DNA of 62,978 bases. Source: Pirellulales bacterium. Its GTDB lineage: Bacteria > Planctomycetota > Planctomycetia > Pirellulales > JAICIG01. The notes beneath the pieces are model-generated. The model did not search any database. It saw only the letters and a program-made list of their open reading frames with translations, and had not been told where the DNA came from. The DNA lies in contig DATLUO010000021.1 of the NCBI GenBank assembly GCA_035533075.1, positions 1 through 62,978 on the forward strand, written 5' to 3'. The translations under genes were made by a program, and so were the position numbers. This document shows, one piece after another, positions 49,201-55,671 of the stretch (within the stretch, counting starts at the first letter, position 1; each line of letters begins with the position of its first letter).

Positions 49201-50504
49201 ACGCCGCGGCCGAGTTCCGCGAACTGCTCGTGGCCGGCGAACCGCGGCAGCTCGACGCGCTGGTCGATTTCGCGGCGCTGGCCTTTCGCCGGCCGCTTGC
49301 GCCCGGCGAGGCCGAGGAGCTGCGGGCGTTGTATCAGCGCCTTCGCCGGCAGGAGTTGCCGCACGACGAGGCGTTTCGGCTCACGCTGGCGCGGGTCTTC
49401 GTGGCGCCGGCGTTTCTCTATCGGCTGGAAGAGGCGCCGCCGGGCACGCAGTCCGCCCCGGTGTCGGACTGCGAGTTGGCCAGCCGGCTGAGCTATTTCC
49501 TTTGGTCGTCCATCGGCGACGCGGAGCTGCGCGAGGTGGCCGCGGCCGGACGGTTGACGGATGCCGACGTGCTCGCCGGGCAGGCCCGCCGCATGCTGCG
49601 CGACGAGCGCGTGCGGCGGCTGGCCACGGAGTTCGCCTGCCAATGGCTGCACATTTACGACTTCGACGCGCTCGACGAAAAGAGCGAGCGGCACTTTCCC
49701 GCCTTCGCCGCGCTGCGGGGCGACATGTATCAAGAGGCGGTCCGCTTCTTCACCGACCTGTTCCAGCGCGACGGCCCGGTTCTGGAAATCTGGGACGCCG
49801 ATCACGTGTTCGTCAACGCCTCGCTGGCCAGGCATTACGGCATCGCCGGCGTGGAAGGCGATTGGCGGCGGGTGGATGGCGCGCGGCAGTATGGCCGGGG
49901 AGGCATTCTGGGCTTCGCCGCCACGTTGGCCAAGCAGTCGGGCGCCTCGCGGACCAGCCCGGTTCTGCGCGGCAATTGGATCAGCGAGGCACTGCTCGGC
50001 GAACGCCTCCCTCGGCCGCCCAAAGACGTGCCCCGCTTGCCCGAAGACGAGACGGCGACCGAGGGCTTGACGGTGCGGCAGCTTGTCGAAAAACACACCA
50101 GCGACGCCCGATGTTCGAGCTGCCACGCCCGGATCGACCCGCTGGGCTTCGCACTGGAAGGATTCGACGCCATCGGCGGCCGCCGCGAACACGACCTTTC
50201 GAGCCGGCCGATCGACACGCACGCCAAGCTGCTGGACGGGGCTCAATTCGAGGGGATCGACGGGCTGCGCCAGTACCTGCTGACGGCGCGGCGCGAGGCG
50301 ATCGTACGGCAATTCTGTCGAAAGCTGCTAGGATATGCGTTGGGCCGCGGCGTGCAGCTTTCCGACATGCCACTGCTCAAGGATATCGAACGCAACTTGC
50401 AGGAAAACGATTATCGCTTTTCCTCGGCCATCGAGACGATTGTTCGCAGCCGCCAATTTCGCGAGATCCGCGGTCGCGACCGGCAAGTTGAGGAGGCGCT
50501 ATGA
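46287..50504 (+). CDS. DUF1592-family planctomycete cytochrome protein (PSCyt1/DUF1587/1595/1592/1588/1585)
   Basis: A 1405-residue exported protein. The N-terminal signal (LLCVAVVAIAICLAACGLAA) contains a lipobox-like LAAC. A haem motif CTDCH (about residue 49) opens the PSCyt1 domain; DUF1587 begins LRRLNNAQYTYTLRDLTGAD. The C-terminal block holds DUF1595/1592 (FAALAFRRPLAPGEAEELRA; LASRLSYFLWSSIGDAELRE), DUF1588 (ILGFAATLAKQSGASRTSPV) and DUF1585, with a second haem motif in CSSCHARIDPLGFALEGFDA. Usual members are 700-900 residues; here about 600 residues are inserted between DUF1587 and DUF1595, including in-frame repeat elements. Start TTG with GAGGA upstream. It pairs with the DUF1552 gene downstream, as is usual. 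Confidence 0.9.
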   Translation: MHRPVLLCVAVVAIAICLAACGLAAEIESFETLAEQYAGSTRPILVAYCTDCHSTADHEGELDLERFTALADVRRAARVWQKVAEMLAGGEMPPKSAEQPSPDERKQLRAWVERYLDAEAQASAGDPGPVVLRRLNNAQYTYTLRDLTGADLQVAREFPADGAAGEGFTNAGAALAMSPALVTKYLDAGKEIASHAVLLPDGMRFSAGTTRRDWSDEIIAEIKKFYGRFADGEGRIPLERYLAATLDEREALTNGGKTIEGVATERGLNSRYLGSLWSVLNGGDAGGTPTLRGEAGGTPAPHGRSLLLDVLRAHWRTAKTGDAGALAAEVAGWQNVLSRFQKVGHIKPWIVPVDPLTSRHEIRLKLPEPADAKEVTVYLAAGDAGDGNTGDVVVWQAPRLVAPGRADLLLRDVRGVTRDLVARREKLFASTARCLRAAAEASGREKVDGAELAEKHGVDVVSLSAWLDYLGIGSDTAIRLDHFKSKLERSGNYDFIQGWGTGETPLLVANSSDQHVRIPGNMNPHAVAVHPSPSLNVAVGWQSPIAAQLRVEGKVTHAHPECGNGVTWSLQWRRGGTRQQLATGIAQGSKPVSVGPVDNFPVEKGDLISLVIGPRDGNHACDLTDVELVIQVVGRASSPSPDVGPLERDGLGRPPHEWRLTRDVSGDVLAGNPHGDSLGNLNIWHFYTEPVKAGETGPVIPAGSVLARWQSAGSPDEKLKLADEVQTLLVHGPPADTNHADALLYRQLASLSGPLFTAARSQTGGTPARQEAAGGTPVPQDDWGIDPARFGRHPDGSAVDAASLCVQAPSVVVVRLPADLVAGCELVTTGVLHPAAADGSAQLAVLTSPPDRLDMLRGDGPVLVNDGSPAAERFKAAFDDFRRLFPAALCYSRVVPVDEVITLAQFHREDGPLVRLMLDEAQRARLDRLWEDLHFVSQDALTIVDSFAQLLEYATQDSDPRLIEPLRKPIYDAAAEFRELLVAGEPRQLDALVDFAALAFRRPLAPGEAEELRALYQRLRRQELPHDEAFRLTLARVFVAPAFLYRLEEAPPGTQSAPVSDCELASRLSYFLWSSIGDAELREVAAAGRLTDADVLAGQARRMLRDERVRRLATEFACQWLHIYDFDALDEKSERHFPAFAALRGDMYQEAVRFFTDLFQRDGPVLEIWDADHVFVNASLARHYGIAGVEGDWRRVDGARQYGRGGILGFAATLAKQSGASRTSPVLRGNWISEALLGERLPRPPKDVPRLPEDETATEGLTVRQLVEKHTSDARCSSCHARIDPLGFALEGFDAIGGRREHDLSSRPIDTHAKLLDGAQFEGIDGLRQYLLTARREAIVRQFCRKLLGYALGRGVQLSDMPLLKDIERNLQENDYRFSSAIETIVRSRQFREIRGRDRQVEEAL
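47138..47192. repeat. GGCGGGACGCC-type repeat inside the cytochrome gene
   Basis: Two tandem copies of a unit of the form AGGCGGGACGCCTACGCTAC / GGGCGGGACGCCCGCACCAC, translated in frame as Gly-Gly-Thr-Pro-rich sequence (GGTPTLRGEAGGTPAPHGRS). A second pair lies at 48574-48626 in the same gene. Confidence 0.75.
48183..48254. repeat. GGMGG palindrome inside the cytochrome gene (copy 5)
   Basis: Arms GTGGGGCGGGCTTC...CCCGTC (48183-48205) and GACGGCCTGGG...GCCCCAC (48231-48254) have the same build as the GGAGGATGG family (outer GG-rich arm, inner self-complementary half, ending GTC/GAC). It is translated in frame and breaks no reading frame. Confidence 0.7.
48574..48626. repeat. GGCGGGACGCC-type repeat inside the cytochrome gene, second site
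   Basis: Two units, ACAGGCGGGACGCCGGCGAG and GCAGGCGGGACGCCCGTGCC, again translated in frame (GGTPARQEAAGGTPVPQ). The inner GGGACGCC...GGCGTCCC-like parts allow pairing between copies. Confidence 0.7.
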
Positions 50505-50530
50505 TCGGAAGCTGCTGTAGAAGTAAAAAC

Positions 50531-50683
50531 GGTGGCTGGGGCAGAGCCTGGCCGAGCGAGACGTTGAATGCGCGCACGCTTTGCGGCCAGGCGATGCCCC
50601 GGTGGTGCCCGCCGGGGCATCGCTTGGCCGCATCGTTGTTTCGGGCTTCGACATCGAACTGGCCAAGCTCTGCCCCAGCCACC
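50531..50683. repeat. nested palindrome (GGTGGCTGGGGCAGAGC family), complete copy
   Basis: Outer arms of 23 bases (50531-50553 and 50661-50683; GGTGGCTGGGGCAGAGC and its complement) and inner arms of 20 bases (50583-50602 and 50612-50631; CCAGGCGATGCCCC and complement) each match with one mismatch. The RNA would form a long rod with a distinct inner hairpin. It lies between the cytochrome and DUF1552 genes. A second copy is at 60661-60828. Confidence 0.9.
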
Positions 50684-50688
50684 GCCCC

Positions 50689-50723
50689 CCTGAACCCTGA
50701 ACCCTGAACCCTGAACCCTGAAC
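50689..50723. repeat. CCCTGAA heptamer array in the DUF1552 leader
   Basis: Five tandem CCCTGAA units, the last changed to CTGAACT, ending 6 bases before the ATG. They take the place where a Shine-Dalgarno would be. Confidence 0.9.
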
Positions 50724-50729
50724 TCTCTC

Positions 50730-52040
50730 ATGACCCATCACTTTTCGCGTCGTATCTTCCTGCGAGGCGTCGGCGTCTCGATGGCCCTGCCCTGGATGGA
50801 ATCGCTTTCGGTATGGGGCGACGAGCCGGCCGCGCCGGTCGCCAACAGCGGCGGCAGCGATGCGCCCGTGCGGTTGGCGGTGCTGTTCTCCGGCAACGGT
50901 TTTCACAGCCGTGAGTGGTGGGCCAAAGGCGCGGGCCGCGACATGGAGTTGGGCCAGGTGCTGGCGCCGCTGGCTGACTTCCGCGAGAAGATGCTCTTTA
51001 TCCGCGGCCTTTACAACGCGGAGGCCCTCAAGGGAAATATCCACAGTTCGCAGACCGGCAATCTGCTGTCGGGCGCGCCGCTGGCCTCCGGCGGCGAGAT
51101 CCGGTCGGGCACCAGCCTCGACCAGGTGATCGCCCAGCGCGCCGGGCACTCGACCAAAGTACCCAGCCTCGTGCTCGGCTGCGAGAAGTCGAACCCCTCG
51201 GTCCACAAGAACTACTCGATGCTCTACAGCTCGCACATTTCGTGGAGCTCTCCCACCACGCCCACGCCGCTGGAGCTTTATCCGGCGCTGGCCTTCGACC
51301 GGCTGTTCAAAGACGAAGTGCAAAAAGGCGACGAGAGCGTGCTCGACGCGGTGCTGGCCGACGCCCGTGACTTCCGCCGCCGCGTGAGCGCGGCCGACCA
51401 GCGGAAGCTGGACGAATATCTCGATTCGGTGCGGGAGGTGGAGCAGCGCATCGAGCAGGCCGGAAAGCAGGGCGAATTGCAAGGCTGGCGGCCGACGTTG
51501 GCCGGGCCGAACATGCCGCGGCCCGCCGACGGCATTCCGCAGAACATCGCCGACCACATGCGGTTGATGTGCGACATTCTGGTGCTCGGATTCCAGACCG
51601 ACACCACTCGCGTGACGACGCTCAAGCTGAACAACGACCACAGCTCGCTGCGTTTTCCGCACCTGGGCGTCGACTACATGATCCACCACTTGCTCTCGCA
51701 TTCCGACACGGCCGACTGGCTGAAGGTGAACCAGTTCTTCCTGGAACAGGTCGCCTACATCGCCCGCAAGCTGGACGGCATCCAGGAGGGCGAGCGGACC
51801 GCGCTCGACAACTCGATGATTCTCTACTGCTCCAGCATGCTGACGGGCAACCACGAGGCGAACCAGTTGCCCGTGGTGCTGCTGGGCCGCGGCGGCGGCA
51901 AGATCGATGCTGGCCGAGTGCTCGACTATCTTGGCAAGCCGAACCGCAAGATGTGCAGCCTGTTCCTCTCGCTGCTCGACAAGGCGAGCGTGCATCTTGA
52001 CCAGTTCGGCGACTCGAACGAGCGGCTGGCGGAGGTGTAA
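50730..52040 (+). CDS. DUF1552 family protein, Tat-like signal
   Basis: A 436-residue protein of the DUF1552 family, which accompanies DUF1592-type cytochrome proteins throughout planctomycetes. The N-terminal HHFSRRIFLRGVGVSMALPW carries a twin-arginine export signal. The body has FSGNGFHSREWWAKGAGRDM, IRGLYNAEALKGNIHSSQTG, SMLYSSHISWSSPTTPTPLE, LKLNNDHSSLRFPHLGVDYM and NHEANQLPVVLLGRGGGKID. Family members resemble sulfatase/alkaline-phosphatase-fold proteins; activity is unknown. No Shine-Dalgarno is present because a heptamer array abuts the ATG. Its last 13 codons recur in near-identical form at 52955, after the toxin-antitoxin module. Confidence 0.9.
   Translation: MTHHFSRRIFLRGVGVSMALPWMESLSVWGDEPAAPVANSGGSDAPVRLAVLFSGNGFHSREWWAKGAGRDMELGQVLAPLADFREKMLFIRGLYNAEALKGNIHSSQTGNLLSGAPLASGGEIRSGTSLDQVIAQRAGHSTKVPSLVLGCEKSNPSVHKNYSMLYSSHISWSSPTTPTPLELYPALAFDRLFKDEVQKGDESVLDAVLADARDFRRRVSAADQRKLDEYLDSVREVEQRIEQAGKQGELQGWRPTLAGPNMPRPADGIPQNIADHMRLMCDILVLGFQTDTTRVTTLKLNNDHSSLRFPHLGVDYMIHHLLSHSDTADWLKVNQFFLEQVAYIARKLDGIQEGERTALDNSMILYCSSMLTGNHEANQLPVVLLGRGGGKIDAGRVLDYLGKPNRKMCSLFLSLLDKASVHLDQFGDSNERLAEV
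51996..52034 (+). repeat. direct repeat, copy A (3' end of DUF1552 gene)
   Basis: 39 bases beginning CTTGACCAGTTCGGCGACTC, encoding LDQFGDSNERLAE. Copy B at 52955-52993 matches 36 of 39 bases. Confidence 0.9.
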
Positions 52041-52073
52041 CTAGACTGCCCAGAGCGTCGGTCTGCTAATAAA

Positions 52074-52391
52074 AAACTTTGCGATATACATCCGGATCCG
52101 TTTCACATTCCAGACCAAGGGGTTGCGTCAGCGTTCCAGATTTCCAGGCTCATCCGAAACGCATTCGCGCACAATCCCTTCGATCCGAAATGGGAGATTC
52201 GCGAAGCCTGGAGGGATCGCTGTTTCACAGTACGAGATGTGATTTCGCTCGACACTACCGGTCTGGATGGGCGGCGCGTCCGGCGTGAGGACTACGGCGG
52301 TCCGCTGGCCCTTTTTAAGTTGATCGAATACGCGGAGACCATTCTCGAACAGAAAGCGACCAAACACGATGGACTGGCAAGATCGAATTAG
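52074..52391 (+). pseudogene. 5'-truncated gene, HEPN-like C-terminal fragment
   Basis: A frame open from the stop at 52071 to a TAG at 52389, without any start codon. It reads PDQGVASAFQISRLIRNAFA, then HNPFDPKWEIREAWRDRCFT, VRDVISLDTTGLDGRRVRRE and YGGPLALFKLIEYAETILEQ. It is clearly protein; the R-N-A-F-A-H motif is that of HEPN (R-x4-6-H) nucleases, but this is a short match. The N-terminal part has been lost at the junction with the DUF1552 gene. The end overlaps the antitoxin start by 23 bases, suggesting the three belonged together. Confidence 0.6.
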
Positions 52392-52599
52392 CGTTGACCC
52401 GAAAGTGCTGGTGGGCAAGCCCGTAATCAAGGGCACCAGGATCGCCGTCGAGTTCCTGATGGAGTTGCTGGCCGAAGGGTGGTCACATGAGCAAATCCTC
52501 AAGAGCTATCCGCACCTGACAGAAGAAGACATTCAGGCGGCGCTGCGCTACGCCACGGAGGCCGTGAAACTGGAACGAGTCTACCCTTTGCCTGTGTGA
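52369..52599 (+). CDS. DUF433 antitoxin
   Basis: A 76-residue protein with the full DUF433 signature: DWQDRISVDPKVLVGKPVIK, GTRIAVEFLMELLAEGWSHE, QILKSYPHLTEEDIQAALRY. The family has a winged helix-turn-helix and acts as antitoxin to the PIN-like DUF5615 protein encoded 3 bases downstream. It should bind and neutralise the toxin and repress the operon. Confidence 0.92.
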   Translation: MDWQDRISVDPKVLVGKPVIKGTRIAVEFLMELLAEGWSHEQILKSYPHLTEEDIQAALRYATEAVKLERVYPLPV

Positions 52600-52602
52600 C
52601 TC

Positions 52603-52959
52603 ATGGCGGCGTTTCTGGCGGATGAAAACGTGCCACAGGAAGTGGTCGATGCAGCGCGACAAGCGGGCCACGATTTGAAGTGGATCAAGGAGCTGCAGCC
52701 CGGTGTTGACGACGATACGGTGCTGCGAACCTCGATGGCGGAAAACCGCGTGTTGTTGACGTTCGATAAGGACTTTGGGGAGATGGCATTTCGCCAGGGA
52801 AAGTCAGCAACGTGCGGCGTGATCCTTTTTCGTCCGCGGGTCCATTTTCCCGACTATGTTGCGCGGTTCGTGATCGCGGTGTTAGGGCAGTCCGTGAACT
52901 GGGAAGGCCACTTCGCCGTCGCCCAGGAAGGTCGGTTGCGCGTTGTTCCGCTACCTTGA
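52603..52959 (+). CDS. DUF5615 PIN-like toxin
   Basis: A 118-residue PIN-like protein. Acidic residues typical of the nuclease centre are in AAFLADENVPQEVVDAARQA (D, E), VDDDTVLRTSMAENRVLLTF and TFDKDFGEMAF (D-x-D-F). The family are probable RNases paired with DUF433 antitoxins. It starts 3 bases after the antitoxin. Its stop codon (CCTTGA) is the first part of the direct repeat copied from a DUF1552 gene end. Confidence 0.9.
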   Translation: MAAFLADENVPQEVVDAARQAGHDLKWIKELQPGVDDDTVLRTSMAENRVLLTFDKDFGEMAFRQGKSATCGVILFRPRVHFPDYVARFVIAVLGQSVNWEGHFAVAQEGRLRVVPLP

Positions 52960-52993
52960 CCAGTTCGGCGACTCCAACGAACGGCTGGCGGAA
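52955..52993 (+). repeat. direct repeat, copy B (displaced DUF1552 gene end)
   Basis: 39 bases matching 51996-52034 except three third-codon-position changes, followed by GCATGA where copy A has GTGTAA. In the right frame it still reads LDQFGDSNERLAEA and a stop. Confidence 0.9.
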
Positions 52994-53138
52994 GCATGAG
53001 CATCGGGTCGCGCAGCCTGCTTGCCGGCGATCAACCCTGCACGACCGGAAGAGTGCGCATAGCCGGCAATCGCTGTGGTAGACTAGATTCAGTATTTCGC
53101 TCGCAACCGTTGTTTCTGCCGCGTTACTTGTGCCACTT

Positions 53139-54389
53139 ATGCTTCTTTGCACTCACTTGCGTCGACTCAGGCGGTTCTTGGTGACGGCGATCTGCGTGCT
53201 GGCGTCGGCAGGTATCGCCCTCGGCCAACCGGCCACGCGGCCGGGCAACAAGCGACCGCGCTGGTACGACCCACGGCGCTACCTTGATCGCGGCCTCGAA
53301 GCGGCCGACGACGTGCGGCGAATCGAGATCGTCGAGATGCTCGTTGCGCTGGCGCACGGTCAGCCGCCCGACGCCGGCCAGGGGTGGTTCCACGACGGGC
53401 AAAGCCGCTTCGGCTGGCAATGGCTCGCCGACCGCTACGACGAGGATCATGACGGCCAGATCGCGCCCGAAGGGTTTCCGCCGGATGCCGCAGACTTGCT
53501 GGCGAGGCTCGATCGCGATCAAAACGGCACAATCGAAGAAGACGATTTCGATTGGTCGAGTGAATCGCCCTACGTGCAGCAGATGTCGCAGACGAGGCGG
53601 TTGTTCGGGCCAATCGACCGCGACCGCAACGGTCAAATCACCAAGGACGAGTGGCGAGAGTTCTTCGAACGCGCGGCTCTCGACGGCGCTTCGATCACGC
53701 CGGCCGAGCTTCAGGCGGCGCTGTTTCCGCCCCAGCCGGCAAACTCAGACGACGGTCCGTCGCCATTCGACTTTCTGCGAGGTTTCGTGACGGGCGAATT
53801 AGGCTCCGTCTCGCAAGGGCCGGCCATCGGCGGTCGCGCCCCCGATTTCGAGTTGGCCGACCACAGGCATCAGCGGCGGGTGCGGCTGTCGGACCTTTAT
53901 GAGAAGAAGCCGGTGGTGTTGATCTTCGGCAGCTTCACGTGAGGCCCCTTCCGGTCCCAGTTTGGGATCCTCGAAGACCTGCACGGCCGCTATGGCGACC
54001 AGGCCGAGTTTGTGGCCGTTTACGTTCGCGAGGCCCATCCGGTGGGCGGGGCCTGGCCCGGCAAGTTCAAAAACGAAGCGGGGGCTGCCATCCATCAACC
54101 GACGCAGCTTGCCGAGCGTGTCGACGTGGCCGCCGAGTGCTGCAAGGTGTTGGAAATCTCCATGCCGCTGTTGGTCGACGACGTCGACGACCGCGTGGGC
54201 CGGGCCTACAGCGGCATGCCCGACCGGCTCTATGTGATCGCTCGCGGCGGCCGCATCGCTTACAAGAGCGGCCGGGGGCCGTTCGGCTTCAAGCCGGGCG
54301 AGATGGAGCAGTCGCTGGTGATATTGTTGCTCGACGAAACAAGCGGCCGCGCGGAGGCCGACGTTCCGCCGGAGGCCGGAGGCAGGTAG
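53139..54389 (+). CDS. probable selenoprotein: EF-hand plus iodothyronine-deiodinase-like domain
   Basis: A 416-residue protein if UGA at 53940-53942 is read as selenocysteine (residue 268). A signal peptide (RRFLVTAICVLASAGIALGQ) is followed by three EF-hand loops (about 101-112 DEDHDGQIAPEG, 125-136 DRDQNGTIEEDD, 160-171 DRDRNGQITKDE). The thioredoxin-fold domain then has VVLIFGSFT-U-GPFRSQF, where deiodinases have GSxTU-P-x-F, and the frame continues unbroken with EFVAVYVREAHPVGG (deiodinase: YIEEAHxSDGW), MPDRLYVIARGGRIAYKSGR and GPFGFKPGEMEQSL, all matching the family in order. A bacterial SECIS-like hairpin follows the UGA. It should be exported and act as a calcium-dependent thiol/selenol redox or dehalogenating enzyme (inference). 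GTG at 53130 is an alternative start. Confidence 0.82.
53940..53969 (+). promoter_or_regulatory. UGA selenocysteine codon and SECIS-like hairpin
   Basis: The in-frame TGA is at 53940-53942. A stem GGTCCCA (53953-53959) / TGGGATC (53963-53969) of 7 bp with one G-U closes a loop GTT whose first base is G, 17 bases after the UGA. Bacterial SECIS elements have a short stem, a G among the first loop bases and a loop 16-37 bases from the UGA, so this fits. Confidence 0.65.
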
Positions 54390-54393
54390 TTGA

Positions 54394-54609
54394 TCAAGCG
54401 ACGCCGGCGGCGCGCTCGGACAAATCGGCAATATGCTTTTGGATCGCGGTAAGCAGTTGCTCGTCTTCCATGTCCCAAATCGCCTCGTTCGTCGGTGCGA
54501 CCGCGAGATAAGATAGGTTGACGATCAACTGACCAAAGCGAACTTGCGGCATCATCGCGCTCAACTGCTCCAAGAGTCGCAAGATTTCCTGACGTTCCGA
54601 GGCGATCAT
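54394..54609 (-). CDS. small hypothetical protein paired with a ParB-like gene
   Basis: A 71-residue acidic, helical protein: SERQEILRLLEQLSAMMPQV, RFGQLIVNLSYLAVAPTNEA and IWDMEDEQLLTAIQKHIADL. Its start overlaps the stop of the upstream ParB-like gene by 4 bases (ATGA), so the two are made together and probably interact. A small partner of this type appears next to the same ParB-like protein in other genomes as far as I recall; the function is unknown. Its end is 4 bases from that of the selenoprotein gene. Confidence 0.7.
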   Translation of the reverse strand: MIASERQEILRLLEQLSAMMPQVRFGQLIVNLSYLAVAPTNEAIWDMEDEQLLTAIQKHIADLSERAAGVA

Positions 54610-54905
54610 GGTAATAGGCTCCCAATTGTCGGCAAGTATCCGACCGGCCCACCGAGGCTGCCGACAACCTCGACTCGAATGAGCGTGCCAGGCGCTAACT
54701 TGGCGATCCGAGTTGCCCGCGTCACGCCATCGTAAAGGACCAATTGTCCGTCCGAACCACGAAATACGATCGGCGGCGGCATGCCAACCATTGAATTGCC
54801 AAACCCTATGATTTGCCGCTGCAACTTGAACGCATCCGCGCCCGATGGCCGCGACGTGGGCAAATGCAATGTGCGCGGGTCAACATCGACCAACTGCGTG
54901 GGCAT
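54606..54905 (-). CDS. ParB/Srx-like domain protein
   Basis: A 99-residue protein resembling the ParB N-terminal (sulfiredoxin-like) fold: VDVDPRTLHLPTSRPSGADA, then MPPPIVFRGSDGQLVLYDGV and TRATRIAKLAPGTLIRVEVV. The G-V-T-R-A-x-R/I segment corresponds to the ParB nucleotide-binding G-x-x-R-x-x-A box (G-N/E-R-R). Without DNA-binding part it is not a chromosome ParB; stand-alone copies are accessory. Overlaps its partner gene by 4 bases. Confidence 0.65.
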   Translation of the reverse strand: MPTQLVDVDPRTLHLPTSRPSGADAFKLQRQIIGFGNSMVGMPPPIVFRGSDGQLVLYDGVTRATRIAKLAPGTLIRVEVVGSLGGPVGYLPTIGSLLP

Positions 54906-54925
54906 AGTTCAAGTATACTCCCCGC

Positions 54926-55525
54926 CTACCGAAACGCCATGCCGTACCCGTAACCGACCGGCGGCGGCGGCGGATAGTAATAGCCCGGATAACCCCAGGG
55001 TGGCGGCGGGCCCATCATGACGGGCGGCGGCGCCATGGCGACTCCCGCTGGCGGCGGAGCCGGTGGTTGTTGCATCGCGGCGGTCACACGTGGACTGACG
55101 TTGGCCCGCTGCAACGTGATCAGATCGCCCGTCTGCGGCGGCGCCTGAACTCCGTTGTAGCGAATGTGATTGACGATCACCTCTTCGTTGACGCCGGCCT
55201 GCGACATCGCGATCACATCGTTGATGCCGACAGCCCCCGGCGGCATCGGCCGGCCCATCGTGGCGGCGATGGCGGCCCGGTTGCGGGCTTCGATTTGATC
55301 GAGGCCGTTTCCGACCGCCGCTCCGGACACGGCGCCCACGCCCGCTCCTACGAGGGCCCCGGCGACCGGATGCCGCACGGCTTCGCCCACCAGAGCGCCC
55401 ACGCCGGCGCCCGTCAGTCCGCCGAACGCGGCGCCGCGGTCGGCGTAATAGGGAGAAGTGCAGCCCGCGGTCAGCAGGGCGCCACAGGCGGCGATGAAAA
55501 ACTGGGATTGTCCCAAGCAAAGCAT
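54926..55525 (-). CDS. glycine-zipper lipoprotein
   Basis: A 199-residue protein with a lipoprotein signal (FFIAACGALLTAGC, lipid on Cys). Residues about 30-75 are a glycine zipper (AAFGGLTGAGVGALVGEAVR, AGALVGAGVGAVSGAAVGNG) able to insert in a membrane. A middle domain with NDVIAMSQAGVNEEVIVNHI is followed by a long Pro/Gly/Tyr-rich tail (PPPPPVGYGYG). This layout is common in planctomycete envelope proteins; the role is unknown. Divergent to the EF-G gene. Confidence 0.8.
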   Translation of the reverse strand: MLCLGQSQFFIAACGALLTAGCTSPYYADRGAAFGGLTGAGVGALVGEAVRHPVAGALVGAGVGAVSGAAVGNGLDQIEARNRAAIAATMGRPMPPGAVGINDVIAMSQAGVNEEVIVNHIRYNGVQAPPQTGDLITLQRANVSPRVTAAMQQPPAPPPAGVAMAPPPVMMGPPPPWGYPGYYYPPPPPVGYGYGMAFR

Positions 55526-55671
55526 GATCTGGTCCTGGCCCGGCGTTGGTTTTGCTCCTGACCGGCGCGGGGCGAATCATCGTACATCGGCCCGGCCCGG
55601 TCAAGAGGGGTTGGCGTTGACGACCCCGCGTCGCGTCGCGACGATGGATACTACACCACAAAGCACCAAAA

